Shown piece after piece: positions 25,601 to 38,087 of a stretch of 64,000 nt of DNA. The DNA is from Tamarix chinensis. Lineage: Eukaryota > Streptophyta > Magnoliopsida > Caryophyllales > Tamaricaceae. Position 1 is the first letter of the stretch. Each line of letters starts with the position of its first letter. The DNA lies in NCBI GenBank assembly GCA_030549775.1, contig CM060175.1, forward strand, positions 2,852,564 through 2,916,563, read 5' to 3'. Made by a program: the position numbers and the translations under genes. Below the pieces are notes generated by a model. It was not told the origin of the DNA. It was given only the letters and a program-made list of their open reading frames with translations, and searched no databases.

Positions 25601-27029
25601 CATGGATTTGATAAAAGGCATAATGTGTATTGATTTATGATGAAAGAAAGATTAAATAATTAACTTGGACCTTTTTGGGCCTTATGTGTGGACTTGTTGA
25701 TTATGGGCTATGGATTTCACTTTATACTTTTTATGTATCATATGTGTGGGTTGTAATTGTATGTGATCATTACCCTGCATGATTTAATGTGCTATATGCC
25801 GGCCTTAGTACTCAGTTACCTTACTCAGTACATATCATACTGATCACCCGTTTCATGGGTGCTGCTCATTTCCACGAGCAGAAGGCCCATCTGATCTGTT
25901 GCAGGTAGGAGACACCTACTTTGATGCTATCGATGTCTACGGGACATCAGGAGGGGCGGAGTGATGTCTGGGCTGGATCAATCTCTAGATTGACGTGGCC
26001 ATTTTCCTTTTTAATTTATGACTCATGTTATTTTTATTATGTTTGAGTTACAGAAACAATTTTATTAATGTTGTTTAGTTATTATTTGGAAAAACAATAG
26101 CTGGTATTTCGAATTATGTAAGACTTGCGCGTATTCTAATTCTCATTTTTATAAATTTGGATTTTTATGGTATTATTAATAGTGTTTTCTTAGCCTTAAC
26201 ACTTGGTACCGGAACGATAGGAGTGAATTGGTCTGGTACTAAGTGTGGTGGTAACATTCCCAGAAATTTACGGTTTTAATTTATAAGTATTGCGTTTAAA
26301 AAAATGTGTAAATTTTGGGAGTGTTACAGTAATCAAGTCAGGTTATAGAGGCCTTTTTTTTTTCTTTGCAAGTCAAGTGAGACCTATTTTGGTTATTGTA
26401 GATTTGGATTGTATGATATTAATTTACTATATCAGGTTTGGGTTATTTTGAATTAACTTGGTGAGACGAGTCTAGTTTGAACTATGCTATCATGTGTTTG
26501 AATGATTTTGGGCTTGGGTTTATTTGATGAATTAAATTTGGGGAGAATTAACCCATGTTTAGGACATTTTGGGTCATTTCAAGTTTTGATGATGGAGTTA
26601 GATTTGAAATGAGCTAATTCTGGATCAGATTACTCTAGGTTTGGGTGAAATAGAACATTGACCATCAAAATCAGTCCAACTCATTAATCTTAAAATCATA
26701 TATTATGTTTGACTTCATAATATGTAATTGAAAATGTATTGTTAATTTCTACTTGTTTATTATTATGACCTTGTAATGTTGTAATTTTTTGTGAAAAAAT
26801 TGGTGAAATTAAAATATCGTTAGTAAATAAGGATATCTTTAGAAAAGTAAGAAAATTATAAATTAAGTATATGAGTCGATCTTTAAATTATAAATGATAA
26901 AGAAATAATTATTATTTTACTTTCTAATTTTATTTCTATAAAACCAAATACATGAATGTATTTTCTTAGAAACTATTTATCATAAATTCATTCCAATAAT
27001 TAAGCAGTGAGAGAAAAAAGAAGATGGAG

Positions 27030-27446
27030 AATATTATTGTAATGATATCACATAATTCTCAACTTACTTATTTTTCTATCTCATAATTTTATAATCTCAT
27101 ATCATAGCATTAACAATCATATATTTAGCCACATAATACCAATAAAATGGTATCATACATAATAATACATAATACTTACCACAAAAGCCATAGACCACGA
27201 CTAGTATCCTCGCAAAAAGGCTCTGTTCTCTGATCGTGGTTATCTTATCCTGTCTCCTCCTTAACTTTTGATAAATCACCTAAGATATAATATGCAAAAT
27301 CAAATTAGCATGTAATGATATAGTTAAGGAAATTATACGGTAAATGGGAGTGATATAAAGGGGATAAATCAAACCATGCAAGTCTAGAAGGAAGTCTTAG
27401 GCAAAACTTGTGCAACAAGGATGGGGGATTGGTTGGGATTGCTGAT
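27030..27446 (-). mobile_element. Fragment of an S2-type LTR
   Basis: About 410 bp closely match 11,356-11,770 inside S2, for example TGTAATGATATCACATAATT and TTGTGCAACAAGGAT. It abuts the end of X copy 1. Homology stops at 27,446, and no LTR terminus or target duplication is visible, so this is a truncated copy. Confidence 0.8.
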
Positions 27447-27911
27447 ACAACAATAGATACATCTAAAACTTGCATGAGTGTATGAGTATTATGCACTATA
27501 TTATCCACCTTATATTTGAATATGTTATGTCCATCTCTAATCTAGAATTCAATATTCATCTTTATCAACATCTAACTTATTAAGTAGTCATGGAGGGTTG
27601 TATCAAATAAATATATTTATATTACTTTCCCAAGTTTAAATGATATCACTGATGGATAAGTATTTTTTTTACTGATGGATATTTTTTTTTCTTACTTTCC
27701 CAACTACTTTTTAGATGTATCATAGTACATTAAAGACCCCAAAAATCTCAATTCTTGATTGTTGGCCCATTGACCTAGTGTCTTGAGGTGTAGTTTATTA
27801 GAGCAAAGCAATTATCTCAACAAACAAAAAACATGTCCACTATGTTCTAATTAGTGGGCGGCTATCTGATATATAGAAGAAGGGAAAAAAGGGTCAAAAG
27901 TGATCATTTTA
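27447..27911. other. Intergenic DNA, nothing recognised
   Basis: AT-rich, with no coding similarity and no repeat shared with the rest of the window that I could find. Confidence 0.5.
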
Positions 27912-28047
27912 TAGTTTATTTAAAACTACTTATCAAAAGTAGTTATCTATACTTATTATTTATTGTAACATAAATTTTATGCTAACAAAACTTTAAAATT
28001 TATAATTATTATAGATAACTACTTTTAATAAGTAGTTTCAAACTACA
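27912..28047. mobile_element. Palindromic MITE, copy 1
   Basis: The inverted arms TTTAAAACTACTTATCAAAAG and its near complement CTTTTAATAAGTAGTTTCAAA, followed by ACTAC, enclose an AT-rich core. A second copy sits at 62,415-62,545 with the same arms (TTTGGAACTACTTAT...). The two copies differ internally. The superfamily is not clear; no target duplication was resolved. Confidence 0.75.
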
Positions 28048-29258
28048 GCTTAATTATGACATGACACTAAGTACATTAACCCGTGACGTATAATAGCCCA
28101 CAAGAAATATCTTCCAATCAAAAAATAAAAACCGATGAATTGTATCTTTTTTCATGGCGTATGTGATTAAATGTATTTGTCCCTGCAAACTTTTATACAA
28201 ATAAATAAAAGTTTGATGGATATGTTGGGATACCTAGCTACAGAGTCCAGGTGCAAGTTCGCGTCAGGGAAAACTAATTAAAATTTAGAACAATCAGCTA
28301 ATGCTTAGCGGTGGTATACAACTAGTTTTGAGATGGGGACAAAAAATGACACAATCTATCCGTATACTTTATTTAATAAATAAACAGATAAAAAAACGTG
28401 ATGATAATATCAAAATAGGAACCATCAAAGAGATGCTTTTTAAGGATTAGATGTGCTTAGCTCAAGATTGTAGTCTTTTACTAGTCGTGCAAAGTTAGGC
28501 ATTGCACATTGTACGAACTGTTTGGCTCAATCTCTTTCTTTGTGGCCCATGCACGGGAGAGAGAGCGATGGAGGGAGGGAGAGAGGTGTTACTGTGTTAG
28601 GCATCATCGTGTGGTGCATTTTGAAAATCAATACGCGTTCTTCAGATTACTAATTCCTCTTCATGCATAAAGCTAGGAGTGTCGTGTGCTTGAGGAATTG
28701 CTCATCACTGTCCGTTACCGGACCGCCTGTTTGGGTATGTTTACCAAACCCCTTTTTGAACTGTCTAATAATAATTTTAAGCCCATGCTTGACTATCAAC
28801 ATCACAGAGGAAAGTAATAGATAAATCTGGTGCACCTAATACTAAATATATTTATTTTTAATTTAATATAATTATGATGTATTTTTATTATATTTTTATA
28901 CAGGTATAATAAAAGACGCTCAAAAAATATCGTAAGGTTCATCCAATTTTAAGAATAATAACTTCTCAGTAACAAATGATACGATTGGACATTTTTTCTC
29001 CACCCTTAGAAGACATTAATCTCATATGCGCTAAAAGATAAATTGTTGGAGCAACCAACATGATGAACGCCTAAACTGCTGCGGAGGGGGACCTCCTCTC
29101 TATCAACCTATGAAGAAAGTTTTGTCCAACAGCATGCACGCGACCGCAAAAGAAGTGTCAGCACATAGTTTATCTTTTATCTTCTTTTTTTTTCATGGTA
29201 GATTTATTCGTCAACGAAACATTTAGATGCACAGTAGTGATAACTTAAAATTTTCTCT
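28048..29258. other. Probable low-copy intergenic DNA, no gene
   Basis: Less AT-rich than its surroundings, with a GA-rich patch (28,556-28,590), but I recognise no exon, RNA gene or transposon end. It ends at the TAA target site of the Harbinger element. Confidence 0.5.
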
Positions 29259-29639
29259 TAAGGCTGTGCTTGGGATGAGGGTAAAGCAGCTACAAAAAAT
29301 ACAAAGGGAAATTATTTTCCTTTTCTTTTATGTTTGGTGTGGGAAAAATTTTATTTTTGAGGTAAATGAATTCTATTGGGTTAGGGAAAATAATTTTCTA
29401 TTTGGACCCACAGGTAACAAATCCTCTCCTTCGAATCTTTTCTTTGTCCCAGTGTCTCATCACCGTCTCTTCTCTCCTCCTTGCACTCTCCTCAACACAA
29501 ACTGTTGTCGCCGTCTACCTCTGCTCATCCGCTCGTCTATTGTTGCATCTCATTTTCCTTGCCCGCTCATCTCTCTGTGTCCCACACTCCTCACTACCTA
29601 CCTCTCCTCAACACTGTCTCTCCCGCCGCCCGCCTTTGC

Positions 29640-29794
29640 TTGCCGCCTACCTATCCTCATCTTCCTCGTGTCGAAGCTTGCCTATCTTCATCTGCCTCAC
29701 CTCGAATCTTGCTTATCCTGGTATGCCTCGCCTCGAAGCTTGCCTATCCTTGGTTGCCTCACCTCAAAGCTTCCCTTTGCTCGTCTGCCTCCTT
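29640..29794 (+). repeat. 31-bp minisatellite
   Basis: Five units with an exact 31-bp period start at about 29,640, 29,671, 29,702, 29,733 and 29,764. The consensus resembles TCGAAGCTTGCCTATCCTC followed by a TCTGCCTCACC-like part. It lies in the C/T-rich 5' noncoding part of the Harbinger element and produces overlapping open frames that are not genes. Confidence 0.9.
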
Positions 29795-30882
29795 TAGTGT
29801 GGCTTTGTGAGTAATTTTTACCCGGACTGATTTTGTTGTTATTTTCGTATAGATGTTAGTTGTCTTTGTCGTGATGTATAAATGGAACATTGATTTACCC
29901 AGACTCGTTTTTGTATAGATATAATATTGATAGAAATCTAGGAATAGAAGACCACATAGTATCGAGGCTGAAGTTGTAGGGGAAATTCATCTATAGTTGA
30001 AATACCCCCAAAACGCTAATTTAGATAATTATGACAAATTTAGGGATTTATTAAGAAAATTAATTAAATAAATTATTTTATTAAAATAAGAGGAATATAT
30101 TAAGGCAAAATCAAGAGGAAATTAATTAATAATTTAATTGGAAAAAATTAGGGTGTTTTGCTAATTAAAATAAAATTTAGGAAAAATCTCTCAAAAATCC
30201 TAAATTAACTAAAAAAGGAAATTTAATTATTATTTTATTAAAATAATATTATTTTTAAATACCCTAAAATACAAAAATATTTTAAATACCCCAACCCACC
30301 TATTTTTTTTTTCCGTTTTCCTTTTTCCCCTCTTTTCTTTCTTTTCTTTCTTTTCTTTTATTTTTCTTCTTTCCTCTCCTTTCTTCTTTTCTTTTTCCCT
30401 TCCTTTCCCCGACTTGGACTAGCCCAGCCCTCGCGGCCCAAAACCCCCCTCCTTTCCTCCCACACGGCCTAGGCTCGTGCCTCCCTCTCCCTCTCCTTCC
30501 CTTGTAACCCCATCCGGTTCCTTCCTTTTCTCACTGTACCGACTGGCCGCACCTCTCTTCTTTCTTTTCCTTCTCCCCCGACCCTCTCTCTCCCCAATGC
30601 CCAACCACCCCAATTCTTGGCGCAGGCACACGACCTCTATGCTGCCGTATGCCAACTTGTTGCCTTTATCCCCTTCCCTATCACTTACTCTCTCTCCTCC
30701 ACCCAATCACAGCCTCTCTCTCCCCTCATGCATGCCCTGCTCCCCGTTCCTTTTTCCCTTCTTGAGCATGCCAAACCTGCAACAATGGCAGGCCTATTAT
30801 GGCCATAGGCGGTCGGCCGATGAGCTGTACACGTGCTGCCGACCTTCCCTCTTCCCCCTCTGTTGTCCCCCTCATCCTAGCC

Positions 30883-30890
30883 TATAAATA
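30883..30890 (+). promoter_or_regulatory. TATA box of S5
   Basis: TATAAATA followed by CCCTTC after a C/T-rich U3, as in the sister LTRs. Confidence 0.65.
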
Positions 30891-32410
30891 CCCTTCATGC
30901 ACCCTCCCCCCATTCAATCTTTTTTTCTCTCAACCCAGAAACTGCCACCTATTCAGCCACCTATTGTGCCACCACCGTCCAACACTGCCACCCAAACCAC
31001 CACCCAAACTACTCCCCACACCACCCTCCACCTAGCTACACCCCTCACCACCCTGAATACTCCGTGCACAAGTTTCCTTGGTTGTGCAAAGTTGGTTATT
31101 TGACCAACCTTAACCCAGCCACCGCCGCCTTTGTGCTGCCGTCCACCGCCACTCTCGCTGTAACCACCACCCCTTATACCCTCCAAAATCACCATCAGAC
31201 CTTCCACTACTTTCCCCTACCTCCCTCTTCTCCTCCCTTCCTCCCTCTCCACCACCCTCGACCACCACACTGCCATCGCCTTTGGTCGTGCCACCACCAC
31301 CAATCCAACCCTCTCCACCTAGGCATCCTCCACCACCTCAATTGAAATACCCCAAAAAACTTATAATTTTATTATTTATTATTAAATAAGATTTTATTAT
31401 GAAAATTAATCAAATAATTTATTTTTATTAAAATAAAAGGAAATTAATTAGGGCAAATTAATAAGAAATTTTATAAATATTTTAATTAGAGGACAATTAG
31501 GCTATTTTAGCTAATTAAGGATTTTATTTTGGAAATTAGTTAAACAAATTATTTTATTTAAAATAATAAGGAGAAAATAGATTTAAATTAATATTAATTT
31601 TATAAATAATTTAATTGAAGAAAATTAGGCTGCTTTGCTAATTAAAATGGAATTTATGAAAAATCTTTCAAGAATCCTAATTTAGCCTAAAAAGATATTT
31701 AAATATTATTTTATTTAAATATTATTATTTTTAAATATCCTAAATATTTTAATTAATATAAATACCCAACTTAACTATTTTTCTCTTTTCCTTTTTCCTT
31801 TTACCTTTTCTTCTTCCCTATTTTCTTTCTTTTTCTTCCTTTTCTTCCTTTTTCTTTTTCCTCTCCTTTTCCCCCTATTGGGCCTGCCTTCTCGCGGCCC
31901 AATCTTTCTTCTGCTTTCCTTCGGCTGGCCCAGCCCGTGCAGCCGTCCCCCTTCTCCTTCCCGTCACAGCGTTGCATTTTAATTGTTTTAACCATCGTAA
32001 TGCGTCGTTCGATTTAAGTATCTCAGCCCCCATGCCGAACCGCCCGGTTTCCTTCCTTTTTCTTTCTTTTTTTTTCTTCCCTAGACCACTAGTCCAGCCC
32101 TTTCTTCCTCATTTCTTCTTCCCCAGCCCTTCGCACCGTCCCCGTCGAGCACCTGCAACCTCCACTGCCACCTCCAAAAATTTCGCCACCGATTACGCCC
32201 GTTTTAACTGGCAGTTTTCCTTCCTCTCTCTTCCCCTTGACTCGTCAACCATTTTGAACCAATCCACTCCCACATTCCTCGCATGATCTCCCTCTCCCCT
32301 GGCCACATGTAGATCATGACCGGGAGTACGCCGGCTGTCCTCATCGGCTGGTGCCCACTTCTTCCTATCACTCCCCCACTTTCCCTTCGACTCTAACTTC
32401 CTTTCAAGCC

Positions 32411-32418
32411 TATAAATA
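32411..32418 (+). promoter_or_regulatory. TATA box of S6
   Basis: TATAAATA followed by CACCCC, after a pyrimidine-rich U3. Confidence 0.65.
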
Positions 32419-33109
32419 CACCCCATAGTAGCGTTGAGTCATTTTTTTGGCTCAAGTTCAGAAAACGCCCTCCTTCGCCCCACCACCCCTTTAAACGCCT
32501 TGTCCGCCGCCTCCGGGCAACTTTGCCTCCATATCTGGCCACCAAACTCTTCCTTACTCCTCCCTCTAGCTAACCAAATCATCCATCCCCCTCGATTTCT
32601 CCTGCACAAGCCACCCCGGCTGTGTGAATTAGTCTTCCCGATCAACCCTGTTTTCTGCCTCCACCACCCTTTGTGCCACCCTTATCCACCTTTTACACCG
32701 TTGCTGCCACTTCTTTCACCTCCCATTCTCTTCTATAGACCCTCCTCTGCCTCCCCTACCTTTCTTTTCCTCTCCCTCCCTCTCCTCCTCTCTTTCTCTT
32801 TTCCTCCTCCATTCAACCACCACCGCTGCTGCCATGCGCCGCCACCTTTGGCTACGCCGCCACCTTCATTCTGCTCCTCTCCCTCTGGGCATTCTTAAAT
32901 AGCCCAACTTTCACCTCCATTCTCCCTATTTTTTTCCCAGCATGTAACTTTTCCCTCTTTCTTCTCTTTTTCTGGCCTCCACCGTCGCCGCCGTGCACCA
33001 CTACCGGTGCCGCCTATCCCTGCCAGCCTAAGGTTGAACCCTAGACCCTCTCAACCCTTTTCCCTATTTTTACAAGCCTTAAATTATTTTATTTCAATTA
33101 TTCTAATAT

Positions 33110-34060
33110 AAATTCTATTATTATTATTATTATTTCCATTTTTAATATGTATTATTAGTATTATTAATATTAATGTTTTTATTATTATTCTGCTGAGGGC
33201 CAAAGCCCTATTATATTTTAATTTGATTTTATTATTATTATTAGTATTATTATTATTGTTATGATCTTTATTATTAATACTAATATGTTATTATTATTAT
33301 TTACTATTTCAAAATTGTTATTATTACTATTTTAGTATTAATATTATTACTACCTTACCATTAGTGTTGTTATTATTATTATTATTATGGTGGTTGTTGT
33401 TGTTTTTGTTATTATTATTATTATATTCAAGTGTTAGTATTATTATTTTATACAGGGCTGAAACCCTATTGTGCTTATTTTAAATTTTAGTAATAGTATT
33501 ATAAATATTGTGTCTTATTATTATTAGGTTTATTAGTATTTATTCTTATTAATGTTATTATTATTATTTACTAAGTTATTATTACTTAATGTAGGGTGGA
33601 AACCCTACTTCTTTTTATCTTCAATCATTACCTTTACTATTATTACTATTATGGTTATTATTATTTTGTAATATTATTATGGCTTTTATCATTATTAGTA
33701 TTATTATTTCATCATTATTATTATTACTAAATTTGATTATTTATTTTAGTAATATTATTATCATTATTATTTTAGTAAAGGGGCCGAAGCCCTTATTTCA
33801 CTTTGTTTTGAGTAATGTCCTTGTTATTATTATTCTTATTTATATTATCATTGATATTATTTTTGGTATCTTTGCTATTATTATTTTAGTATCATTATTA
33901 TTATTATTATTAGGGTAAAGTTTTCAACCTTATATCCTCAACTTTTCTAATATTTTTATTATTTCTATTTTTAGCAAAATTAGTAATTAATTAATGTTTT
34001 TTTGTTAATATATTATTATTTATTTAAAAACCTAGTCTTATAATAAGTTAGTGATTAATA
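33110..34060 (+). repeat. ATT-rich spacer of S6 with embedded hairpins
   Basis: Almost pure A/T with ATT triplets, broken by short G/C islands that form hairpins: AGGGC-CAAA-GCCCT (33,196-33,209), AGGG-CTGAAA-CCCT (33,454-33,467), GTAGGGT-GGAA-ACCCTAC (33,591-33,608) and AGGGGC-CGAA-GCCCTT (33,779-33,794). Confidence 0.85.
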
Positions 34061-34489
34061 GCATATTTGATAGGCGAGAGTCTAATTTTAGTTTTTTCCT
34101 CATAATAGGTGAAACCGGTCAAAGCCCTAATGAGGCGTAGGAGCGTGCTCCAAGACCGATGTTGTTTTAGGTAAGGGGTGCTAAGGCCTTTTGTGTGCTT
34201 ATATGCATTATGTGCATCGCATGCTATGTATCATATGTTTATCATTATTATTTATGTCGTATATGGTATGATGTGGAGTTGAAGTATGTTTTCATGTATT
34301 TGCATGTCATGTGTATTATGTATAGGTGGTGATTTGATTGTGACCCTATAAGACATGTATGTGAGGATGTTGATGTGGTTGTGTGGGGGAAAGGATGAAA
34401 AAGGAGGATGGAAACAGAAGTAGACCAAGGGAGGTGAGTTGACCTAAGTATTGTAATGATTCATGAGTGGAAGAATAAAATGGGAAAGT

Positions 34490-34760
34490 TAAGGTTTCGT
34501 GTGAAAGAATATAACTTATAGTTTGTGTGGGAGAATCTAATTTATGGTTTTATATAGGAGACTCTAATTTATGGTTTTATATGGGAGAATCTAATGTATG
34601 ATGTTGTATGGGGGAATGTAATTTATGATTTTATGTGGGAGAATCAAATTTATAGTTTTATATGGGATAATCTTATTTATGGTTTTATATGGGAGAATCT
34701 AATTTATGGTTTTGTATGGGAGGATTTAATGTATGATTTTGTATGGATGAACCTTTAGTT
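34490..34760 (+). repeat. Tandem repeats in S6
   Basis: About eight to ten units of 26-29 bp close to GGGAGAATCTAATTTATGG plus TTTTATAT, in the slot between the conserved GTAAGG block and the hairpin array. Confidence 0.9.
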
Positions 34761-36136
34761 TTATATGGTTTGAATTTAGGGTTTGGTAAGGATGAATCTT
34801 TGGTTGTGTATGGGTTGAATATAAGGTTTTGCATGGAGGTCATGTTGCATGGCGGTATTAGGGTTTGTATGATAGTATTAATGGTTGCATGGTGGTATTA
34901 ATGGTTGCATAGTGGTTAGGGTTTTACCCTATGTGCAACCGATCCACCGGTTATAATAGTGGTTAGGACATGATGTCCTATATGTGACCGGCCCACCGGC
35001 AATAATAGTGGGGTGACTCGAGCTCAATAAACACAAACCAGAGTTTGCTAAGACACTTAAAAGATATTAATTACTTACAGTGGAACACCATGTAAGTAGG
35101 AACCAGACCGATCCACCAGTTAGGAATAGTGGTGTGGACTATTGTCCCGTAAGTGACCGATCTACCAGCGAAAAATAGTGGTGTGGACTTTGTCCCGCAA
35201 GTGACAGGCAATAGTAGTGGGGTGTTCCTGTACTTACATAGGTTTGATAAAAGGCATGGTGTGTATCGACTTCTGATAAAAGATTAATTAAATAATTAAT
35301 CTAGACTATAAATGGGCCTTTATGTATCCACCTGAATTATTGTTCGTTATTATGTTATCATGTTGGCCTTTATGTTCTTTTATTCTGATGCATGGTTTAT
35401 GTGATTTTATGTGTTGGCCTTAGTGCTTGGTTACCTTACTCAGTACATAGCGTACTGATCACCCTTTTCATGGGTGTTGCTCATTCCCACGAGTAGTATA
35501 CCCTTCTGACTTTGTGCAGGTGGGCAAGACATCAGTCGAGGCTGAGCATTGAGCATATTTTGGCTCAAGTTCGAGAGTGTCGTGGTTGTTTTTACCCTAC
35601 TTGTTATTTTACTTTGCTTTTACTAATCCTCTTTGTTTCGGAGTTATCTTTTGTGATTTATTACTTTGTGTTTAGTATTTGAGATGGACCTTTTAATAGT
35701 TGTTCAATTATATCTCGTAATTCTTTACGCATGCTCTGATTCGAATTTATTATCTCTTAAATTCATTTTATGAAATCTTGGTCTAAGTTTTATATTAATA
35801 TTTTTAGCCTTAGCACTTGGTACTAAAACGGTCGGAGAGAACCGGTTTGGTACTAAGTGTGGCGATAACATCCCTAGAATTCATGGGTTTTAAATTAAGT
35901 ATTTTAAATACTTCTGCTTAAAAAAAAAGTAGTAAATTTTGGAGTGTTACATCAATTTCCCCTCTCATCCCCCTCTCCTACCCTAAACACCCAACTTTCC
36001 CCCCTTTCTCCCTCTTTCCCCACCAACGTGCACCGCCGCTGGTGCTACCGGTCACCATAAACCATAGGTGGTACCCTAATCCCTCTCAATCATTAAACCC
36101 TAATTTTACAAACTTTATTCTTTTTATTTTTATTTA

Positions 36137-36169
<33 letters not shown>

Positions 36170-36342
36170 GTTATCATTATTATTGTTTATCATACTTATT
36201 ATTATTTACAACTTCAGATATTAATTCTATTATTATGATTACTAAGGGGGTCGAAACCCTATTTTCATTATTATTTTGATTATCATTATTTTTATAATCA
36301 TTATTATCATTATTGATATTATTATTACTATTATTCTTATTC

Positions 36343-36376
<34 letters not shown>

Positions 36377-38079
36377 CATTATTATTATTAATGCTAACTT
36401 TGGCATATTATCACTATTATTGCTATTATAAATACTCAAACCCTATTATTATTATTTACTATTTGAATATTATTATTATTAGTATTATTCTTAACACTTT
36501 TATTAATATCATCATCATCATCATCATCATCATCATTATTATTATTATTATGAGTGCTATCCTTAGTATATTATTGCTATTATTACTTTTGTAAATATTC
36601 AAGCCATTACCCATATAAATATCATTATTTTGATTATTATTACTATTAGTATTATCTTTAGCAATATTAATATTTTTGTTAATATTACTATTATTATATT
36701 ATTATTTTTATTACTAGCCCTGCTATTAGTCTTAACCTTAAAAATACTAGGGTTTCTATTACTGTGAGTATTAGTATTACTAGTATTATTAATATCACTA
36801 TTTTTGCTACAACTAGTATTAGTACTATTATTAGAAGAAATAAAGCTATTAACTTTAATAATATAAATATGACTATAAATATTATTATAAACCTATTTTG
36901 ACTAGTAATACTCTAGTAAGCTAACTTCGGTATTTAAAAACCCTATTTTTACTTGTAAAGTTTCTTTTAATAATAGTAACCCTAATATTATAGTAAAGTA
37001 GGGAATAATAGTATTTTTGATAAGAGGAGAATTAATCCTTAATTTTTTCCTCTTATAGGTGATGAAATGCCCCGAAAATTTCTAATTTTATAAACTACAT
37101 TTAAAGGATATTTATTATAAGAATTATTTAAATAAATTACTTTTGAATTAAATTAATTAGGGCAAATCAAGAAGAAATTTATAAGTATTTTAATTAGGAA
37201 GAATTTGGGTATTTTAGCTAATTAAGCATTTTATTTTAAAAATTAATTTATTTAAAATAAGAAGGAGAAAATATTTTTAAATTAATATTAATTTTATAAG
37301 TACTTTAATTGGAGAAAATTAGAGTGTTTTGCTAATTAAAAAGGAATTTGTGGAAAATCTTTTAAAAATCCTAATTTAGAGTAAAAAGGGATTTAAATAT
37401 TATTTTATTTAAATATTATCATTTTTAAATATCCCAAATATTCTAATTAATTTAATTGAGCCAACCCACTATTTTTATTTTTCCTTTTTCCTTTTTCCTT
37501 TTCTTTTTCTTTTTCTTCTTCTTTTCTTTCTCTTTTCCTTCTTCTCCCCGAACTGGGCCAGCCTGGCGGCCCAGTCTTCCTCTTCTTCTCCTTCGGCCCA
37601 ACCCGTGCGACGGGCGTCCTTCCTCCCCTCCTCTTCCGCGCTGCGTTTTAGTGTGATCTTCCATCGAAGCGCGTCACTTCATTTAAGTCACCCTTGCCTC
37701 GCGCCGACCGGCCCGGTCTGCCCCGTTTTTCTTTCTTTTCTTTCTTCCCTGAGCCGCCCGGCTTTCCCCTTTCTTCTTCCTCCTTCGCGCCTGCCAGCCC
37801 CGACACCGCCCTGCACCTGCAACTCCCAGCCCGAAAATGGCGGCGCCGGCCACGACGAATTTGACCGACCGATTCACCCTTCTTTTTCTTCCTCTTGACT
37901 CGCACATTGACTTGGAACGATCAATTACCCTTAACTCTCGCTCATTCTCTCTCTCTGGCTTCGCGAACCTTCGACCCAATCCAAGCAATCGCCGGCCGAT
38001 TTCTCACGCCGGCCACCCAAACCCTATAACCCAAACCCATCCTGCCGACCTCCAAAACCCTAATAACCCATCTAAAGTC

Positions 38080-38087
38080 TATAAATA
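38080..38087 (+). promoter_or_regulatory. TATA box of S7
   Basis: TATAAATA with the telo-box AAACCCTAA 46 nt downstream (38,126-38,134), identical spacing to S4. Confidence 0.7.

Larger units (their letters stand above)
21997..26328 (+). mobile_element. Solo LTR S4 (4.3 kb)
   Basis: It begins TGAAATGCCCCGAAATTC and ends TTTTGGGAGTGTTACA, with a perfect 5-bp target duplication GTAAT (21,992-21,996 and 26,329-26,333). X copy 2 shows the empty site. Order inside: AT-rich start; pyrimidine-rich U3 with a CACGTG box (22,903-22,908); TATAAATA (23,129); AAACCCTAA (23,175); leader hairpin (23,320-23,345); ATT-rich spacer (23,640-24,340); a conserved block GGAGCGTGC...TTTTAGGTAAGG (24,437-24,506); TTTGCATGG tandem repeats; hairpin arrays (25,230-25,600); the CAGTA/TACTG hairpin (25,826-25,842); and the 3' hairpin (26,200-26,245). 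There is no coding sequence and no second LTR. It resembles gypsy LTRs of the Del/Tekay kind, which is inferred. Confidence 0.85.
15600..26930 (+). repeat. Unclassified repeat X, copy 1 (interrupted twice)
   Basis: Three segments (15,600-15,963, 20,178-21,996 and 26,329-26,930) are, in order, homologous to the reverse complement of 59,900-62,620. Anchors include ACTTGCATGTTAGAGAAGT at about 15,890 against its complement near 62,260, TCATGATCTAAATTTGCC at 20,181 against about 62,190, and the GATGCCTCCTTAGTCCCACTT region at 21,957 against about 60,560. The gaps are a copia element and solo LTR S4. No protein is recognisable; the 60-codon frame at 20,170-20,352 is broken in copy 2. It may be a nonautonomous DNA transposon or a diverged retroelement. 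Confidence 0.75.
31343..35951 (+). mobile_element. Solo LTR S6 (4.6 kb) nested in S5
   Basis: It begins TGAAATACCCCAAAAAAC and ends ATTTTGGAGTGTTACA, with a perfect target duplication TCAAT (31,338-31,342 and 35,952-35,956). Contents in order: TATA (32,411); leader hairpin (32,603-32,627); ATT-rich spacer (33,110-34,060) with at least four looped hairpins; conserved block (34,106-34,178); GGGAGAATCTAATTTATGG tandem repeats (34,490-34,760); hairpin array (34,910-35,230); CAGTAC/GTACTG hairpin (35,441-35,457); CTCATTCCCACGAG (35,483); and 3' hairpin (35,814-35,859). There is no gag-pol and no partner LTR. Confidence 0.85.

Noticed and set aside
29227..29814. 195-codon open frame, the longest outside retroelement genes on the plus strand
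   Set aside because: It runs through the C/T-rich Harbinger leader and the 31-bp minisatellite, is open in all three frames there, and resembles no protein.
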